DNA from: an uncultured Marinobacter sp.
GTDB taxonomy: Bacteria; Pseudomonadota; Gammaproteobacteria; Pseudomonadales; Oleiphilaceae
Assembly (NCBI RefSeq): GCF_947488835.1
Contig: NZ_CANLBK010000006.1
Span: 1-40,041 of the forward strand
DNA length: 40,041 nucleotides
Direction: 5' to 3'
The first letter of the stretch is position 1, and each line of letters starts with the position of its first letter. Below, one piece after another: positions 1-12,150 of this stretch. The notes under the pieces are model-generated. The model was not told the DNA's origin, searched no databases, and saw only the letters and a list, made by a program, of their open reading frames with translations. The translations under genes were made by a program, and so were the position numbers.

Positions 1-1124
<1,124 letters not shown>

Positions 1125-1159
1125 TAAACATCCCTACGGTTCAATATTACACGCCCTAC

Positions 1160-2257
1160 TCAGCTTTCCTGATAACAGAAAGCGCTGAGCGTTGCCTTGA
1201 GATTTTCCGGAGATGCGCCGGATGTAACCTCTGCCTCACCCACAGCCTTGAGCAACACCAACCTTAATTTGCCATCGACATTCTTCTTATCGACGGCCAT
1301 CAGGCTCATAAAGTCCGCAGGCCTCATTTGCTCGGGCGGCCGAGAAGGAAGACCAGCTTTGAGAATAATTTGCACAACCCGGTCATAATCAGCCGGGTTT
1401 ATCGACCCCTCTCGTAACGACAGATCGGCAGCCATAATCATGCCAGTGCCTACAGCCTCTCCATGGAGCCAGTTGCCATAGCCGGCGAAGGTTTCGATCG
1501 CATGGCCAAATGTATGGCCAAGATTCAGAGTAGCTCGAATTCCACTTTCCCTTTCATCCTGAGCGACCACGTCGGCCTTGCTCGCACAAGAACGGAATAT
1601 GGCTTCTCCCAACGCCTCGCTATCAAAAGCGACCAACCGACTCATCGTCTGTTCGAGCCAGTCAAGAAAGGCCAGATCACGAATAAGTCCGTACTTAATG
1701 ACCTCCGCAAGTCCGGCGGACACTTCCCTGGGCGGCAAGGTCTTAAGTGTATCTGTATCAATCAATACCACTTCGGGCTGATGAAAAGCACCAACCATGT
1801 TTTTCCCAAGCGGATGGTTAATGCCGGTTTTACCACCCACGGACGAATCCACCTGAGACAATAGCGTGGTAGGAATTTGTATGAATGGGACGCCACGCTG
1901 GTAGCACGCAGCGGCAAACCCGGTCATATCCCCAACCACTCCACCACCAAGCGCTACCAGCGTCGTTTTCCGAGTGTGCTGCTTTTCCAGCAGGGCGTCG
2001 AAAATCAGATTCAGCGTTTCCCAGTCTTTGTGTTTTTCACCGTCCGGGAGTACCAGAGTATCAATAGCCTTCCCGGGAAAACTGGCTTTAGTTTTCTCCA
2101 GATACAGGGGCGCGACCACATCATTGGTTACGATCATTATCTGAGATCCGCCGACGTAATCTGAAAGGTCATATTTGCCCAGCACGCCTTCACCGATCAC
2201 AATCGGGTAACTACGTTCGCCCAGCTCAACTTGAAGTTCGTGAAGCAACTTATACAT
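1160..2257 (-). CDS. aroB: 3-dehydroquinate synthase
   Basis: Converts DAHP to 3-dehydroquinate, the second step of the shikimate pathway, in the cytoplasm with NAD and a divalent metal. The 365-residue length is normal for the family. Visible signatures are GGGVVGD (about 103-109), [17 protein letters not shown], the [11 protein letters not shown] metal-ligand stretch and WLHGEAVG with a further metal-binding His. The ATG overlaps the end of aroK by 8 nt, and the AAGGAGG ribosome-binding site lies inside the aroK coding end, so the two are translationally coupled. The aroK-aroB-damX-like order is common in gammaproteobacteria. Confidence 0.97.
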   Translation of the reverse strand: MYKLLHELQVELGERSYPIVIGEGVLGKYDLSDYVGGSQIMIVTNDVVAPLYLEKTKASFPGKAIDTLVLPDGEKHKDWETLNLIFDALLEKQHTRKTTLVALGGGVVGDMTGFAAACYQRGVPFIQIPTTLLSQVDSSVGGKTGINHPLGKNMVGAFHQPEVVLIDTDTLKTLPPREVSAGLAEVIKYGLIRDLAFLDWLEQTMSRLVAFDSEALGEAIFRSCASKADVVAQDERESGIRATLNLGHTFGHAIETFAGYGNWLHGEAVGTGMIMAADLSLREGSINPADYDRVVQIILKAGLPSRPPEQMRPADFMSLMAVDKKNVDGKLRLVLLKAVGEAEVTSGASPENLKATLSAFCYQES

Positions 2258-2816
2258 GATTGCGTCCCTCCTTTCGCACCTGCCTTTGTTGCCGCGGTGT
2301 TCTTGGGTTTATGCGATTGACAAGTTGCCGCACCACAAGACGTGGACTCTTGCGATCAGTATGCATAATGATGTCTGCCAGCTCTGTATATAAGGGGTCC
2401 CTAACTGCAAACAACTTCCGCAAAACACCTTCGGGGTCGTCATTCTGTAGCAAAGGCCGATTCCGGTCTTTACGTGTGCGCTCCACCTGCTGCTCAATGG
2501 ACGTTCTCAAGTAGATAACCACCGAATGCATTTTCAGGAGCGCGTGATTTTCAGGGCGCATTACCGCCCCACCACCGGTAGCAAGCACAGTCCCGGCCTC
2601 AGCCGACAGCTCTTCCAACATAGCCGTTTCTCGCTGCCGAAAACCCTCCTCCCCCTCAACATCGAATATCCAGGGAATGTTTGCTCCGCAGCGCTCCTCA
2701 ATGATTCGGTCGGTATCAAGAAACCTGTATCCCAGCTCACGGGCAAGCATACGGCCGATGGTGCTTTTACCTGCGCCCATGGGGCCAACCAGGACTATGC
2801 GTTTGGGCAAAGACAT
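2250..2816 (-). CDS. aroK: Shikimate kinase
   Basis: Phosphorylates shikimate with ATP at the 3-OH. At 188 residues it is slightly longer than the usual ~172, with the extra length in a basic C-terminal tail that runs into aroB. The P-loop GPMGAGKST is at residues 11-19; the DTD shikimate-binding motif, the GGGAV motif near 80, and the lid arginines in DRNRPLL follow. It overlaps aroB by 8 nt. A terminator after pilQ (2909-2942) separates it from the pilus operon, so it should have its own promoter within 2817-2908. Confidence 0.96.
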   Translation of the reverse strand: MSLPKRIVLVGPMGAGKSTIGRMLARELGYRFLDTDRIIEERCGANIPWIFDVEGEEGFRQRETAMLEELSAEAGTVLATGGGAVMRPENHALLKMHSVVIYLRTSIEQQVERTRKDRNRPLLQNDDPEGVLRKLFAVRDPLYTELADIIMHTDRKSPRLVVRQLVNRINPRTPRQQRQVRKEGRNHV

Positions 2817-2859
2817 AACTACCGCTCAATAATGTTCAGGCGGGTGAGAATATCACAGG

Positions 2860-2883
2860 GCTGAAGATTGCATAAGCTTCAGC
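2860..2883. other. Perfect 7-bp palindrome upstream of aroK
   Basis: GCTGAAG and CTTCAGC flank a 10-nt AT-rich spacer, between the pilQ terminator and the aroK start. It could be an operator or a leader hairpin. A weak minus-strand promoter (TTGTGG, 16 nt, TATGCA) overlaps it. No regulator is implied by the sequence. Confidence 0.35.
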
Positions 2884-2908
2884 ATGGGTACCACAAGTCT
2901 TCAGACAC

Positions 2909-2942
2909 AAAAAAGCCGCCGGTTTATCGCGGCGGCTTTTTT
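2909..2942 (-). terminator. Intrinsic terminator after pilQ
   Basis: Perfect stem AAAAAAGCCGCC / GGCGGCTTTTTT (2909-2920 with 2931-2942) around a 10-nt loop, starting 12 nt past the pilQ stop. The T-run is present on both strands, so it can work in either direction; here it ends the pilMNOPQ transcript. Confidence 0.93.
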
Positions 2943-2953
2943 CCTGACCCCTG

Positions 2954-5062
2954 TTACTGAATCAGGTCATTCTTGATGATCTTCGGTGTGATGAAGATCA
3001 GGAGCTCGCTGCGAAGCTCAGTTACTTCTGTTCGCTTGAAAAGGCGGCCCAGATAGGGGATGTCGCCCAGGAACGGTGTTTTGGTAACCGTGGTTGAATT
3101 GGTGGACTCGAAAATCCCACCAAGCACAATCGTTTCACCGTTACCCACAAGTACCTGCGTTGTAATGGAGTTTGTATTGATGGCCGGACCGGCATCAGTA
3201 TCTTCACCTCGGGAGTCCTGATTGACCTCCAAATCCATAATGATCTTGTCATCAGGTGTAATCTGAGGAGTAACCTCTAGCGACAAGACCGCTTCCTTGA
3301 ATGAAGTGCTGGTTGCACCGCTGCTGGAAGCCTCCTGATACGGAATTTCCTGGCCCGACTTGATGGAAGCAGTTTGACGATCTGCAGTTACCACTCGCGG
3401 CTGTGACACCACCTCAGCTTGGCCATCGCTTTCAAAGGCAGACAACTCCATATCAATCAAGAAGTCAGTGCCAATATAGCCAAAGGCCAACGAGCCAGCT
3501 GGAGTACGATTAGTTCCAAGGTCTACGTTCAAGTCAGACGGAAAACCGAGAGCGCCACTGCCAGCAATCCCTGCCAAGCCGCCCTGAGAGCCGCCTACCA
3601 CAACGTTGTTGTTTCCGTTGTTTGCATCACCGCGAGCTGCCGCGCCCCAGCGCACACCAAGCTCTTGGGCAACATTATTCTGGGCGCGAACAATTCTAGC
3701 CTCAATGGACACTTGGCGAACCGTTATGTCCCAAGTCGATACGAGGCGACGGATCTCATCCAGTTTCTCAGATGTTTCACGAACACTGATAGTGTTGGTG
3801 CGAGCATCAGATGATACGAAGCCTCTGCTGGAAATCAGCTCTTTGTCTTCTTTGATCAGACCAACGATGTCAGCGGCTTTCGCATAGTTAACCTGGATAA
3901 TATCCAGACGAACCGGCGCAAGCTCTGCAATCTGCTTGGTTGTTTCAAGTTCAAGCTTCTCACGGGCCGCAATTTCTTCGGCGGGCGCAACCAGCAATAC
4001 GTTGCCGATCTGACGCTTATCCAGCCCTTTGGTTTTCAGGATAAGATCCAGAGCCTGGTCCCATGGAACATTCTGCAAGCGCAGAGTGATACTGCCACCG
4101 ACTGTGTCACTGGCAACCAGGTTCAGGCCGGTAAAATCTGCAATCAGCTGCAGCACCGAGCGTACTTCAATGTCCTGGAAGTTCAGGGAAAGCTTCTCCC
4201 CGGAGTACGGGAACTTCTCTTCACGGCGGGTTTCAGCTTCTTCTTCGCTCAGCTTTTCTACACTGACGGTAAATTGACTGCCGGATTGATAGGCAATGTA
4301 ATCGTAATTGCCTTCAGGGCGAATCTCGACCACTGCATTGCCATCTTCAATGAATGTATCAACACGACTGACAGGTGTTGCGAAATCGGTTACATCCAAG
4401 CGACGGCGCAGATCCGCTGGCACGGCGATCCCATTCATCGTGAGGCGGATTTTCCCGCCCAACTCAGACAGATCTACCGGGGTACCGGGACTTCCCAGAT
4501 CAACAATGACACGACCTTCGCCGTTCTGACCACGACGGAAATCTACGCCAGCCAATGTTCCCGGTGTAGACGCTGACTGCGATGCAGCTGCTGTACCGGA
4601 GGAGTTAACGGCAACGGAGCCGGCGGCTGATTCACCACCGATGGTCATTACCAACGAGTTGTTGTTCCGAACCGTCTCGTAAGGCGCAAGCTCAACCAGA
4701 TTAAAGATCAAACGAGTGCGATCCTTTGTCTCCACAACAGTCATACTCTGGGCATTACCTGATCCAAGAGGAATGCTGCGAGTGTTAAGACCACTGGTAG
4801 TATCGCGTAAATCCACTGCGATTCGCGCCGGACGTTCAATGGTGTAGCCCGACGGTTCAGGCGGTTGGCCATCAAATTTAAGTGTCACTTCCAGGCGCTC
4901 TCCCGGTAGCGACGAAAACGACACGTCTTCCAGCGTGACCGCACTGGCCAGGCCGGATAACAACCCAAAAGCAATTACGCTGACGTATACATTGAGTTTT
5001 CTGAACATCGCTAGCCTCGACCCCGAACTTTTTTGTACATGCATTTTTCTTTCAGTTTTCAT
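2954..5062 (-). CDS. pilQ: Type IV pilus secretin PilQ
   Basis: Outer-membrane secretin ring through which the type IV pilus passes. About 702 residues. The ATG at 5062 is preferred over an upstream TTG because AAGGAG sits 8 nt before it. A signal sequence with hydrophobic core (VSVIAFGLLSGLASA) follows a long, basic N-region. Two AMIN-type peptidoglycan-binding regions (about 45-140 and 170-270) come next, then a secretin N-domain (FQDIEVRSVLQLIADFTGLN, about 295-355), an N-type repeat, and the C-terminal secretin domain with the typical PFLGDIPYLGRLFK. It is the last gene of pilMNOPQ, 11 nt after pilP, and is followed by a strong terminator. Confidence 0.97.
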   Translation of the reverse strand: MKTERKMHVQKSSGSRLAMFRKLNVYVSVIAFGLLSGLASAVTLEDVSFSSLPGERLEVTLKFDGQPPEPSGYTIERPARIAVDLRDTTSGLNTRSIPLGSGNAQSMTVVETKDRTRLIFNLVELAPYETVRNNNSLVMTIGGESAAGSVAVNSSGTAAASQSASTPGTLAGVDFRRGQNGEGRVIVDLGSPGTPVDLSELGGKIRLTMNGIAVPADLRRRLDVTDFATPVSRVDTFIEDGNAVVEIRPEGNYDYIAYQSGSQFTVSVEKLSEEEAETRREEKFPYSGEKLSLNFQDIEVRSVLQLIADFTGLNLVASDTVGGSITLRLQNVPWDQALDLILKTKGLDKRQIGNVLLVAPAEEIAAREKLELETTKQIAELAPVRLDIIQVNYAKAADIVGLIKEDKELISSRGFVSSDARTNTISVRETSEKLDEIRRLVSTWDITVRQVSIEARIVRAQNNVAQELGVRWGAAARGDANNGNNNVVVGGSQGGLAGIAGSGALGFPSDLNVDLGTNRTPAGSLAFGYIGTDFLIDMELSAFESDGQAEVVSQPRVVTADRQTASIKSGQEIPYQEASSSGATSTSFKEAVLSLEVTPQITPDDKIIMDLEVNQDSRGEDTDAGPAINTNSITTQVLVGNGETIVLGGIFESTNSTTVTKTPFLGDIPYLGRLFKRTEVTELRSELLIFITPKIIKNDLIQ

Positions 5063-5073
5063 CAAGTCGCTCC

Positions 5074-5622
5074 TTAGCCTGCGTCTTCGTCCAGGGTCAG
5101 AGAGCGAGGACGCTCTACCCAGCCACCCCGGCCATTGGGAACGATTTCGATAAGCTCTATACGGGTTTCACTAACGCCAATAACCCGGCCGTAGTTCTGC
5201 CCCATGAAATTCCCGGTACGAACCCGGTGAATACCGCCCGCATTGTCCCGAATCAAAGCAAACAGGTTTCCGGTCACACCCTGAAGCGTGCCCACCATGC
5301 CAAGATCCTTGAGATCAAAATTCTCCAGCACCTCTTTAGGACGATCCAGATTAGGTTCAACGTCGCTGACCGGCTTTTCATCAACCATAGTCAGCTGCAC
5401 ATCCAGTGGCGGCTCAAACGGAGCTCGTCTGTCTGCTGCCGAGTAACTGAATGCCTCGTAAGCACTAAACTCAGGCAAGGGCTCGACGTGCCCCCGAGGT
5501 TTGGCTCGGGTGTCTGCCATGAACTTGTCCAGATCGGAAAAACCGCTGCCCTGGGAGCAAGCTGTCAAAAGTGATACCAGACAAACACCCAGCCAGGCCT
5601 TTCCCGCATGCTTTGCTGCCAT
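5074..5622 (-). CDS. pilP: Type IV pilus inner-membrane lipoprotein PilP
   Basis: Periplasmic lipoprotein that links the PilN-PilO dimer to the PilQ secretin. 182 residues, the family's usual size. The signal peptide ends in the lipobox LLTAC with Cys22 as the predicted lipidation site. A flexible region and then a beta-rich C-terminal domain (GMVGTLQGVTGNLFALI onward, about 105-175) match the PilP fold. A GGAG ribosome-binding site precedes the ATG. It lies 2 nt after pilO and 11 nt before pilQ. Confidence 0.95.
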   Translation of the reverse strand: MAAKHAGKAWLGVCLVSLLTACSQGSGFSDLDKFMADTRAKPRGHVEPLPEFSAYEAFSYSAADRRAPFEPPLDVQLTMVDEKPVSDVEPNLDRPKEVLENFDLKDLGMVGTLQGVTGNLFALIRDNAGGIHRVRTGNFMGQNYGRVIGVSETRIELIEIVPNGRGGWVERPRSLTLDEDAG

Positions 5623-5624
5623 GC

Positions 5625-6236
5625 TTATTCTCCAGCCCGGTAGCGGTAGGTGCGAGCAACTACTTGCATATCAAGTCGCTCACCGTCTCCGCCAGTTGGT
5701 TTAATGGTTAAATCGTGCAGTGTCACAATCCTGGGAAGGCTGGCCACACTGCTTACAAACGATGCAAGCTCATGATAGGAGCCTGAAACACGGATATTGA
5801 TTGGCAGCTCTGAATAGAAGTCGCGTCTCTGCTCGGGCTGAAGCTTTACTTCTTGCAGCGCCAGGCCGCTACCCAATGCCGTGTTGGTGATATCCTCCAA
5901 AAGGCCGGGCACTTCTGTCTCACTTGGAAGCTGCCGTACCAAGGCGCCAAAGGTTTCTTCCATCTCGACCATTTGAGCCTTGAAAACCTCCAGATTAGCG
6001 ACCTGGTAAGCTTTTTCTTCGTATTTTTTGCGCAAGTCCTGTTCGGTTTTTTCAACCCTGTCGAGCTGCACATACTGATCTTTTACAAAAAACCAGTACC
6101 CGCCCCCCATGATCAAGCCGAACACGATAAGAACAACAATGCCTTTGATAGGTGCTGGCCAGATGCCGGCATTATTGATATCAAGATCGTTGATATCAAA
6201 TTCATTCAGGCTTTTAAGTGAATCCGCAAGGCTCAT
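5625..6236 (-). CDS. pilO: Type IV pilus alignment protein PilO
   Basis: Inner-membrane protein that pairs with PilN to form the alignment subcomplex joining PilM to PilP and PilQ. 203 residues: a short cytoplasmic N-terminus, one membrane helix at about 30-50 (GIVVLIVFGLIMGGGYWFF), a coiled-coil stretch (about 55-95) and a ferredoxin-like periplasmic domain. The ATG shares one base with the pilN stop (TAATG), with GGAGG just upstream. Confidence 0.95.
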   Translation of the reverse strand: MSLADSLKSLNEFDINDLDINNAGIWPAPIKGIVVLIVFGLIMGGGYWFFVKDQYVQLDRVEKTEQDLRKKYEEKAYQVANLEVFKAQMVEMEETFGALVRQLPSETEVPGLLEDITNTALGSGLALQEVKLQPEQRRDFYSELPINIRVSGSYHELASFVSSVASLPRIVTLHDLTIKPTGGDGERLDMQVVARTYRYRAGE

Positions 6237-6798
6237 TACTTATTCCCTCCTTCCGGCTCAGGCGTTTTTTGCTGCACTGTCATGGTGAACTGGCTGTAGC
6301 CTGCTCGTTTTCCATCCGCAGACGACACATTCGACAAATTCGGGTTTGTGAACCATTCGGACTCGTCAAACTGCCGCATCAGTGTTGAAACGCGGCTGTT
6401 CGACTCTGCCATACCAACAATGCTCACCTGATCACCTGATTTCTTCAGATCTGTATAGAACAAGCCGTCGGGTAGCGTGCGAACCAATTCATCAAAGGCA
6501 CGGACGATGACGGGGCGCTTACCCTGCAGGTCCTGAATAACCTTCATGCGCGCCAGCAACTCGTTGCGCTTACGCTTCAAGCTGTCGATTTCACGAATTT
6601 GCACGTCCAGTTTTTTGGTTGCCGATTCAATGTATGCATTGCGCGATTGCTGGTACGCAATACTGCTATCAAGATCGGAACTCCACAGGAACGTGAGACC
6701 GGCAGCGATAATAGCAGCACCCACTACCATCACAACAAACTGCTTCTGCTTCTCTGCCCGGAGCTCTTCGCGCCAAGGCCTGAGGTTAATTCTTGCCA

Positions 6799-6799
<1 letters not shown>
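6236..6799 (-). CDS. pilN: Type IV pilus alignment protein PilN
   Basis: Inner-membrane partner of PilO. 187 residues. The first residues, ARINLRPWRE, are the conserved cytoplasmic peptide that docks into a groove of PilM. A membrane helix (about 22-40), a coiled coil, and a periplasmic domain with the PDGLFYTDL motif typical of PilN follow. It overlaps pilM by one base (TAATG) and pilO by one base, indicating tight translational coupling. Confidence 0.95.
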
Positions 6800-7872
<1,073 letters not shown>

Positions 7873-8058
7873 CTATACCTGGCTAGTTGCACCCGGTTAC
7901 ATGTGTTATGTGTTTTTTATTTAAGAGAATTTCTTCATTGTTCCGTTTACAATGCCCACTCTCGTTCAGCTGGGAACATTTGCGACGGTGAAGCGACTCA
8001 TCCTTCCTAAAGCAATTTCTCAAATGATAGACCTATATCCAACAGTTGTCAGAAAAAA

Positions 8059-10575
8059 ATGTCCCATTTGTTGCGTACTTCTCGCCTTTTCGCCTGGTTA
8101 TTTCTCACCGGACTGAGTGTTGCCGTTATCGTAGGCTCAGGCTTTTATCTCTATCTCCGCCCAGGCCTTCCACCCGTTGAACAACTTCTGGACATAAAGC
8201 TCCAGACGCCATTGCGCGTATATAGCAAAGACAACAGATTAATAGCAGAATTCGGTGAAAAGAGAAGGGCACCGATCACAATCGAACAGATCCCAACAAT
8301 TCAGTTACAAGCCTTTTTGGCGGCTGAAGACTCGCGTTTTTATGAGCACTTCGGGGTCGACATCAAAGGACTGGCGCGGGCTGCCATCGAACTGGTCTCT
8401 ACCGGCTCAATCCAATCTGGCGGCAGCACCATCACCATGCAGGTTGCAAAAAATTACTTTTTGTCACGCGACCGGACATTTATTCGCAAGTTCAACGAGA
8501 TACTTCTGGCTGTTCAAATAGAGCGTGAACTCGATAAAGATCGGATTCTTGAGCTATACCTGAACAAGATCTACCTCGGCAACCGGGCCTACGGTATTGC
8601 CGCTGCGGCGCGCGTTTATTACAACAAACCTGTCAACGAGCTGTCGCTTGCCCAAATGGCCATGCTGGCAGGACTACCCAAAGCCCCCTCAGCGTACAAC
8701 CCACTAGCCAACCCGCAGCGAGCGATGCAGCGCAGGGACTGGATACTGGGCCGAATGAAAGATCTGGCTTACATCAGCCCAACAGCCTACGAGCTGGCCA
8801 TTCAGGCACCACTCACTGCAACTTACAATGCCACCGAAACCGAAGTGGACGCCGACTACGTTGCAGAAATGGCGCGAGCAGAGATGGTCCGGCGCTTCGG
8901 AGAAGAGGCTTATACAGACGGATACTCCGTAACACTGACGGTAGACAGCAAAGAACAGCAGACAGCAACAGACGCCCTCAGAAGCGGGCTCGAAGCCTAC
9001 GACCGTCGGCACGGGTTCAGGGGCCCCATCGGCAAACTTGACGCCGAAACCCTTGCAGGGGGTGACCTTGCCACCGCAATGCTGAATTACCCCAGAATAG
9101 AATCACTGATGCCCGCCGTTATTACCGAAATCGATGACAACAAAGGCGAAGCCCAGGCTCACGTGCGCCGGTTTGGCCCAGCCACTATGCCCTTCGAGAC
9201 CATGCAATGGGCCAGCCGCTATAAAACTGAAAACCTGACCGGCCCAAAGCCCGAAAAACCCTCAGATGTCGTGAGCGTGGGCGACGTTGTATACGTTCGG
9301 GTAGACGAACTGCCCAAAGTATCAGCCGCACCTGAAGAGACCGAGCAAGCGGCACCCCAGGATTCCGGATTCACTCAGCCAGTCCGAGTGTCACTTATGC
9401 AAGTTCCGAAAGTTGAGGGTGCACTAATCTCTCTTGAGGCCAAAAGTGGCGCCATCCAAGCTCTCGCAGGCGGCTACAGCTTTGGACAAAGCAAGTACAA
9501 CCGCGCGATACAAGCCAGGCGCCAACCAGGCTCCACATTCAAGCCATTCCTGTACCTTAGCGCTCTGGAGAGCGGCAGAACCCCTGCGACTATTTACAAT
9601 GACGCTCCGATTGTTTTTGATGACTCAGAACTGGAATCCGCCTGGCGCCCACAGAATTCATCAGGGCAGTTTTATGGACCAACCCCACTTCGCGAAGCCC
9701 TTTACCGCTCACGAAACCTTGTCTCTATTCGACTCTTAAGGGATCTCGGCATTCCTCAAATGCTGGACTACCTCGACCAACTCAAGGTTCCGACCGACAG
9801 CATGCCCAAAGACCTGTCCCTATCACTGGGCAGCGGACAACTCTCGCCCATGGAGCTGGCCAGAGGCCTCGCGGTTATCGCTAACGGGGGTTACGACGTA
9901 GAGCCATTCCTCATCCAGAGCATCACTGATGTGAACGACAAGGACATATACCGGGCCCCTGACGTTGTTCTGTGCGACCGCAACTGTGGCACTGACGATC
10001 CGAAACCCGACACCGTCACAGAAGACACACTTGCAAGCACGCTGACCATGACAGAAGAAACCGCTCCAAAGACGCGTGTTATGCGTCGCTTAGCAGATGA
10101 GCGCTCAGTGTATATATTGCACTCAATGCTCCGGGATGTGGTTAAGCGGGGAACCGGGCGCCGGGCACTGGCCCTCGGGCGGGATGACATTGCAGGCAAG
10201 ACTGGCACAACAAACGAACAGCGAGACACCTGGTTTGCAGGCTTCAACCACAACCTTGCTACTACGGTGTGGGTAGGATTTGACCAGCCTGCCCCATTGG
10301 GCCGCCGGGAGTTTGGTGCGAGCACAGCCCTGCCCATCTGGGTAGATTACATGAAGGTAGCGCTTGCTGGCGCGCCTTCAGCCTTCATGCCGCGACCCAA
10401 CGGCATTGTGAACATTCGAATCAACCCCGAGACCGGAAAGCGCGCAAGGCCAGGCGAGGACGGCAGCTTTGAGATCTTCAAGGAAGAGGATGCGCCTGCA
10501 CCTCTAACCGAAGAAGATGAGAGACCCGGCGGCACCCATGGCAACGGGGACGACCTTTCGCGTCAGATCTTCTGA
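8059..10575 (+). CDS. mrcA: Penicillin-binding protein 1A (bifunctional glycosyltransferase/transpeptidase)
   Basis: Class A PBP (also called ponA) that polymerises and cross-links peptidoglycan in the periplasm. 838 residues. A membrane anchor (about 10-32) precedes the GT51 domain with EDSRFYEHFG (Glu near 90), GGSTITMQVAKNYF and KIYLGNRAYG. An OB-like insert (about 315-430) is typical of PBP1A. The transpeptidase has the SxxK motif STFK (Ser492), SRN (Ser551) and KTGTT (Lys714). The ATG has no clear Shine-Dalgarno sequence. Divergence from pilM is a conserved arrangement in Pseudomonas-like genomes. Confidence 0.97.
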   Translation: MSHLLRTSRLFAWLFLTGLSVAVIVGSGFYLYLRPGLPPVEQLLDIKLQTPLRVYSKDNRLIAEFGEKRRAPITIEQIPTIQLQAFLAAEDSRFYEHFGVDIKGLARAAIELVSTGSIQSGGSTITMQVAKNYFLSRDRTFIRKFNEILLAVQIERELDKDRILELYLNKIYLGNRAYGIAAAARVYYNKPVNELSLAQMAMLAGLPKAPSAYNPLANPQRAMQRRDWILGRMKDLAYISPTAYELAIQAPLTATYNATETEVDADYVAEMARAEMVRRFGEEAYTDGYSVTLTVDSKEQQTATDALRSGLEAYDRRHGFRGPIGKLDAETLAGGDLATAMLNYPRIESLMPAVITEIDDNKGEAQAHVRRFGPATMPFETMQWASRYKTENLTGPKPEKPSDVVSVGDVVYVRVDELPKVSAAPEETEQAAPQDSGFTQPVRVSLMQVPKVEGALISLEAKSGAIQALAGGYSFGQSKYNRAIQARRQPGSTFKPFLYLSALESGRTPATIYNDAPIVFDDSELESAWRPQNSSGQFYGPTPLREALYRSRNLVSIRLLRDLGIPQMLDYLDQLKVPTDSMPKDLSLSLGSGQLSPMELARGLAVIANGGYDVEPFLIQSITDVNDKDIYRAPDVVLCDRNCGTDDPKPDTVTEDTLASTLTMTEETAPKTRVMRRLADERSVYILHSMLRDVVKRGTGRRALALGRDDIAGKTGTTNEQRDTWFAGFNHNLATTVWVGFDQPAPLGRREFGASTALPIWVDYMKVALAGAPSAFMPRPNGIVNIRINPETGKRARPGEDGSFEIFKEEDAPAPLTEEDERPGGTHGNGDDLSRQIF

Positions 10576-10604
10576 GCAACCCACAACACAAAACAGACAC
10601 CCAC

Positions 10605-10636
10605 AAAAAAACCGGCGGGATCACCGCCGGTTTTTT
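10605..10636. terminator. Bidirectional terminator between mrcA and maeB
   Basis: CCGGCGG / CCGCCGG stem with a 5-nt loop, flanked by seven A's on the left and six T's on the right. It lies between convergent genes and can terminate both. Confidence 0.93.
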
Positions 10637-10657
10637 ATAAGCTCACAACGTCATCAA

Positions 10658-11923
10658 TCAGATGATGTCATCCATACTCTTCAGCGGATAGTGCGCGGGG
10701 TAGCCTTTACCGGCAACTCCGGAATCCACTGCTGCACGGGCCACAGCAGCCGGAACAACTTCCAGCAACCGAACATCCATGGGCTTGGGAATGATGTACT
10801 CTTTACCAAACTCAAAGCTGTCAGCACCGTAGGCTTCACAGATTTCCTGCGGCACAGGCTCTTTCGCCAGCTCACGGATAGCATTGACCGCAGCCACTTT
10901 CATCTCTTCGTTAATGCAGCTTGCGCGAACGTCGAGCGCACCACGGAAGATGAACGGGAAGCCAAGAACGTTGTTAACCTGGTTAGGGTAGTCTGAGCGA
11001 CCTGTCGCCATGATCAGATCATCACGAACAGAGTGCGCTACCGCAGGATCGATTTCAGGATCCGGGTTCGAGCAGGCAAACACAACCGGGTTGGGCGCCA
11101 TCTTCTTGAGCTGGTCAGCGCTCAGCAGATCGGGACCAGACAATCCCAGGAACACGTCGGCCCCATCAATTGCTTCGTCCAACGTACGCTTATCGGTGTC
11201 GTTGGCAAACATCGCCTTGTACTGGTTAAGGTCATCGCGACCAGAGTGGATCACACCCTTGCGGTCGAGCATGTAGATGTTATCAGAGCTGATACCGCAG
11301 CTGATCAACAACTTCATGCACGCGATTGCAGCAGCACCGGCACCCAGGCAAACCACTTTCGCTTCTTCAATTTTCTTGCCCTGCAATTCAAGGGCGTTGA
11401 TCATGCCAGCTGCAGTAACAATCGCTGTACCGTGCTGGTCATCGTGGAAGATAGGCACGTTGCACTTTTCAATCAGTGCGCGCTCAATTTCGAAACACTC
11501 CGGCGCCTTGATATCTTCAAGGTTAATGCCACCGAAGGTGTCAGCAATACGCTCAACGGTTTCAATGAACGCCTGAGGACTTTCAGAATTGACTTCGATA
11601 TCGAACACGTCAATTCCCGCAAAGCGCTTGAACAGTACGCCTTTGCCTTCCATTACCGGCTTGCTCGCCAGCGGGCCCAGGTTACCCAGACCGAGGATCG
11701 CAGTACCATCGGAGATAACGGCGACAAGGTTACCCTTGGCCGTGTACTTGTATGCGTTCTCCGGGTCCTTCGCAATCTCGCGAACCGGCTCTGCAACGCC
11801 TGGGCTATATGCCAAAGCGAGGTCGCGAGCGGTCGCTGTCGGCTTGGAGATTTCTACACTAATCTTTCCAGGCCGCGGCTTGGCGTGATATTCAAGGGCT
11901 GCTTCTTTCAGATCTTGAGACAT
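10658..11923 (-). CDS. maeB: NADP-dependent malic enzyme, short form without phosphotransacetylase domain
   Basis: Oxidative decarboxylation of malate to pyruvate, supplying pyruvate and usually NADPH. 421 residues from [13 protein letters not shown]. An in-frame ATG 51 nt upstream is rejected because family members begin near this Met and the predicted promoter and leader hairpin lie just beyond it. Visible: AYSPGVAEP with the catalytic Tyr region, the [18 protein letters not shown] stretch, FHDDQHGTA with metal-binding acids, and the dinucleotide-binding [11 protein letters not shown]. It ends where many ~420-aa enzymes end and lacks the PTA domain of E. coli MaeB. Cofactor preference (NADP or NAD) cannot be read with certainty. 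Confidence 0.94.
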   Translation of the reverse strand: MSQDLKEAALEYHAKPRPGKISVEISKPTATARDLALAYSPGVAEPVREIAKDPENAYKYTAKGNLVAVISDGTAILGLGNLGPLASKPVMEGKGVLFKRFAGIDVFDIEVNSESPQAFIETVERIADTFGGINLEDIKAPECFEIERALIEKCNVPIFHDDQHGTAIVTAAGMINALELQGKKIEEAKVVCLGAGAAAIACMKLLISCGISSDNIYMLDRKGVIHSGRDDLNQYKAMFANDTDKRTLDEAIDGADVFLGLSGPDLLSADQLKKMAPNPVVFACSNPDPEIDPAVAHSVRDDLIMATGRSDYPNQVNNVLGFPFIFRGALDVRASCINEEMKVAAVNAIRELAKEPVPQEICEAYGADSFEFGKEYIIPKPMDVRLLEVVPAAVARAAVDSGVAGKGYPAHYPLKSMDDII

Positions 11924-11960
11924 TGCCACTGTTCCGTTTGTCACGTTAAAAGGTAATAAG

Positions 11961-11989
11961 CCTTCAGGCGGCAAGCGCCTACCTGAAGG
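11961..11989 (-). other. Stem-loop at the predicted 5' end of the maeB mRNA
   Basis: CCTTCAGG / CCTGAAGG (8 bp) enclosing GGC-GCTT-GCC (3 bp). It starts 2-3 nt after the transcription start implied by the promoter at 11998-12026 and ends 38 nt before the maeB ATG. No T-run follows, so it is more likely an mRNA-stabilising or regulatory leader structure than a terminator. Confidence 0.6.
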
Positions 11990-11997
11990 AGCGCGAC

Positions 11998-12026
11998 ATT
12001 ATGGCGCGCCCGCCCGGAAACGACAA
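11998..12026 (-). promoter_or_regulatory. Predicted sigma-70 promoter of maeB
   Basis: Minus strand -35 TTGTCG (12026-12021), 17-nt spacer, -10 CATAAT (12003-11998). The expected start point is near 11991, giving a leader of about 68 nt. Confidence 0.65.
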
Positions 12027-12108
12027 GGGCAAAGCGAACAAACTATGAACAGTCAATACGGCGAATTGCGTATAATCAAACACTAAGCTGTTATTTTGCA
12101 CTTCCCAT

Positions 12109-12134
12109 AAAAAAAGCGCCCTCAGGCGCTTTTT
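12109..12134 (-). terminator. Intrinsic terminator after rpmE
   Basis: GCGCC / GGCGC stem with CTCA loop, flanked by A and T runs that extend the stem. It starts 16 nt past the rpmE stop. It is followed on the minus strand by the maeB promoter region, so it insulates maeB from rpmE. Confidence 0.88.
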
Positions 12135-12150
12135 CGACTCTACAACCGAA

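Noticed and set aside
11033..11956. 307-residue open frame antisense to maeB
   Set aside because: It lies wholly opposite a clear malic enzyme gene, has no recognisable domain and no ribosome-binding site; it is a codon-bias shadow.
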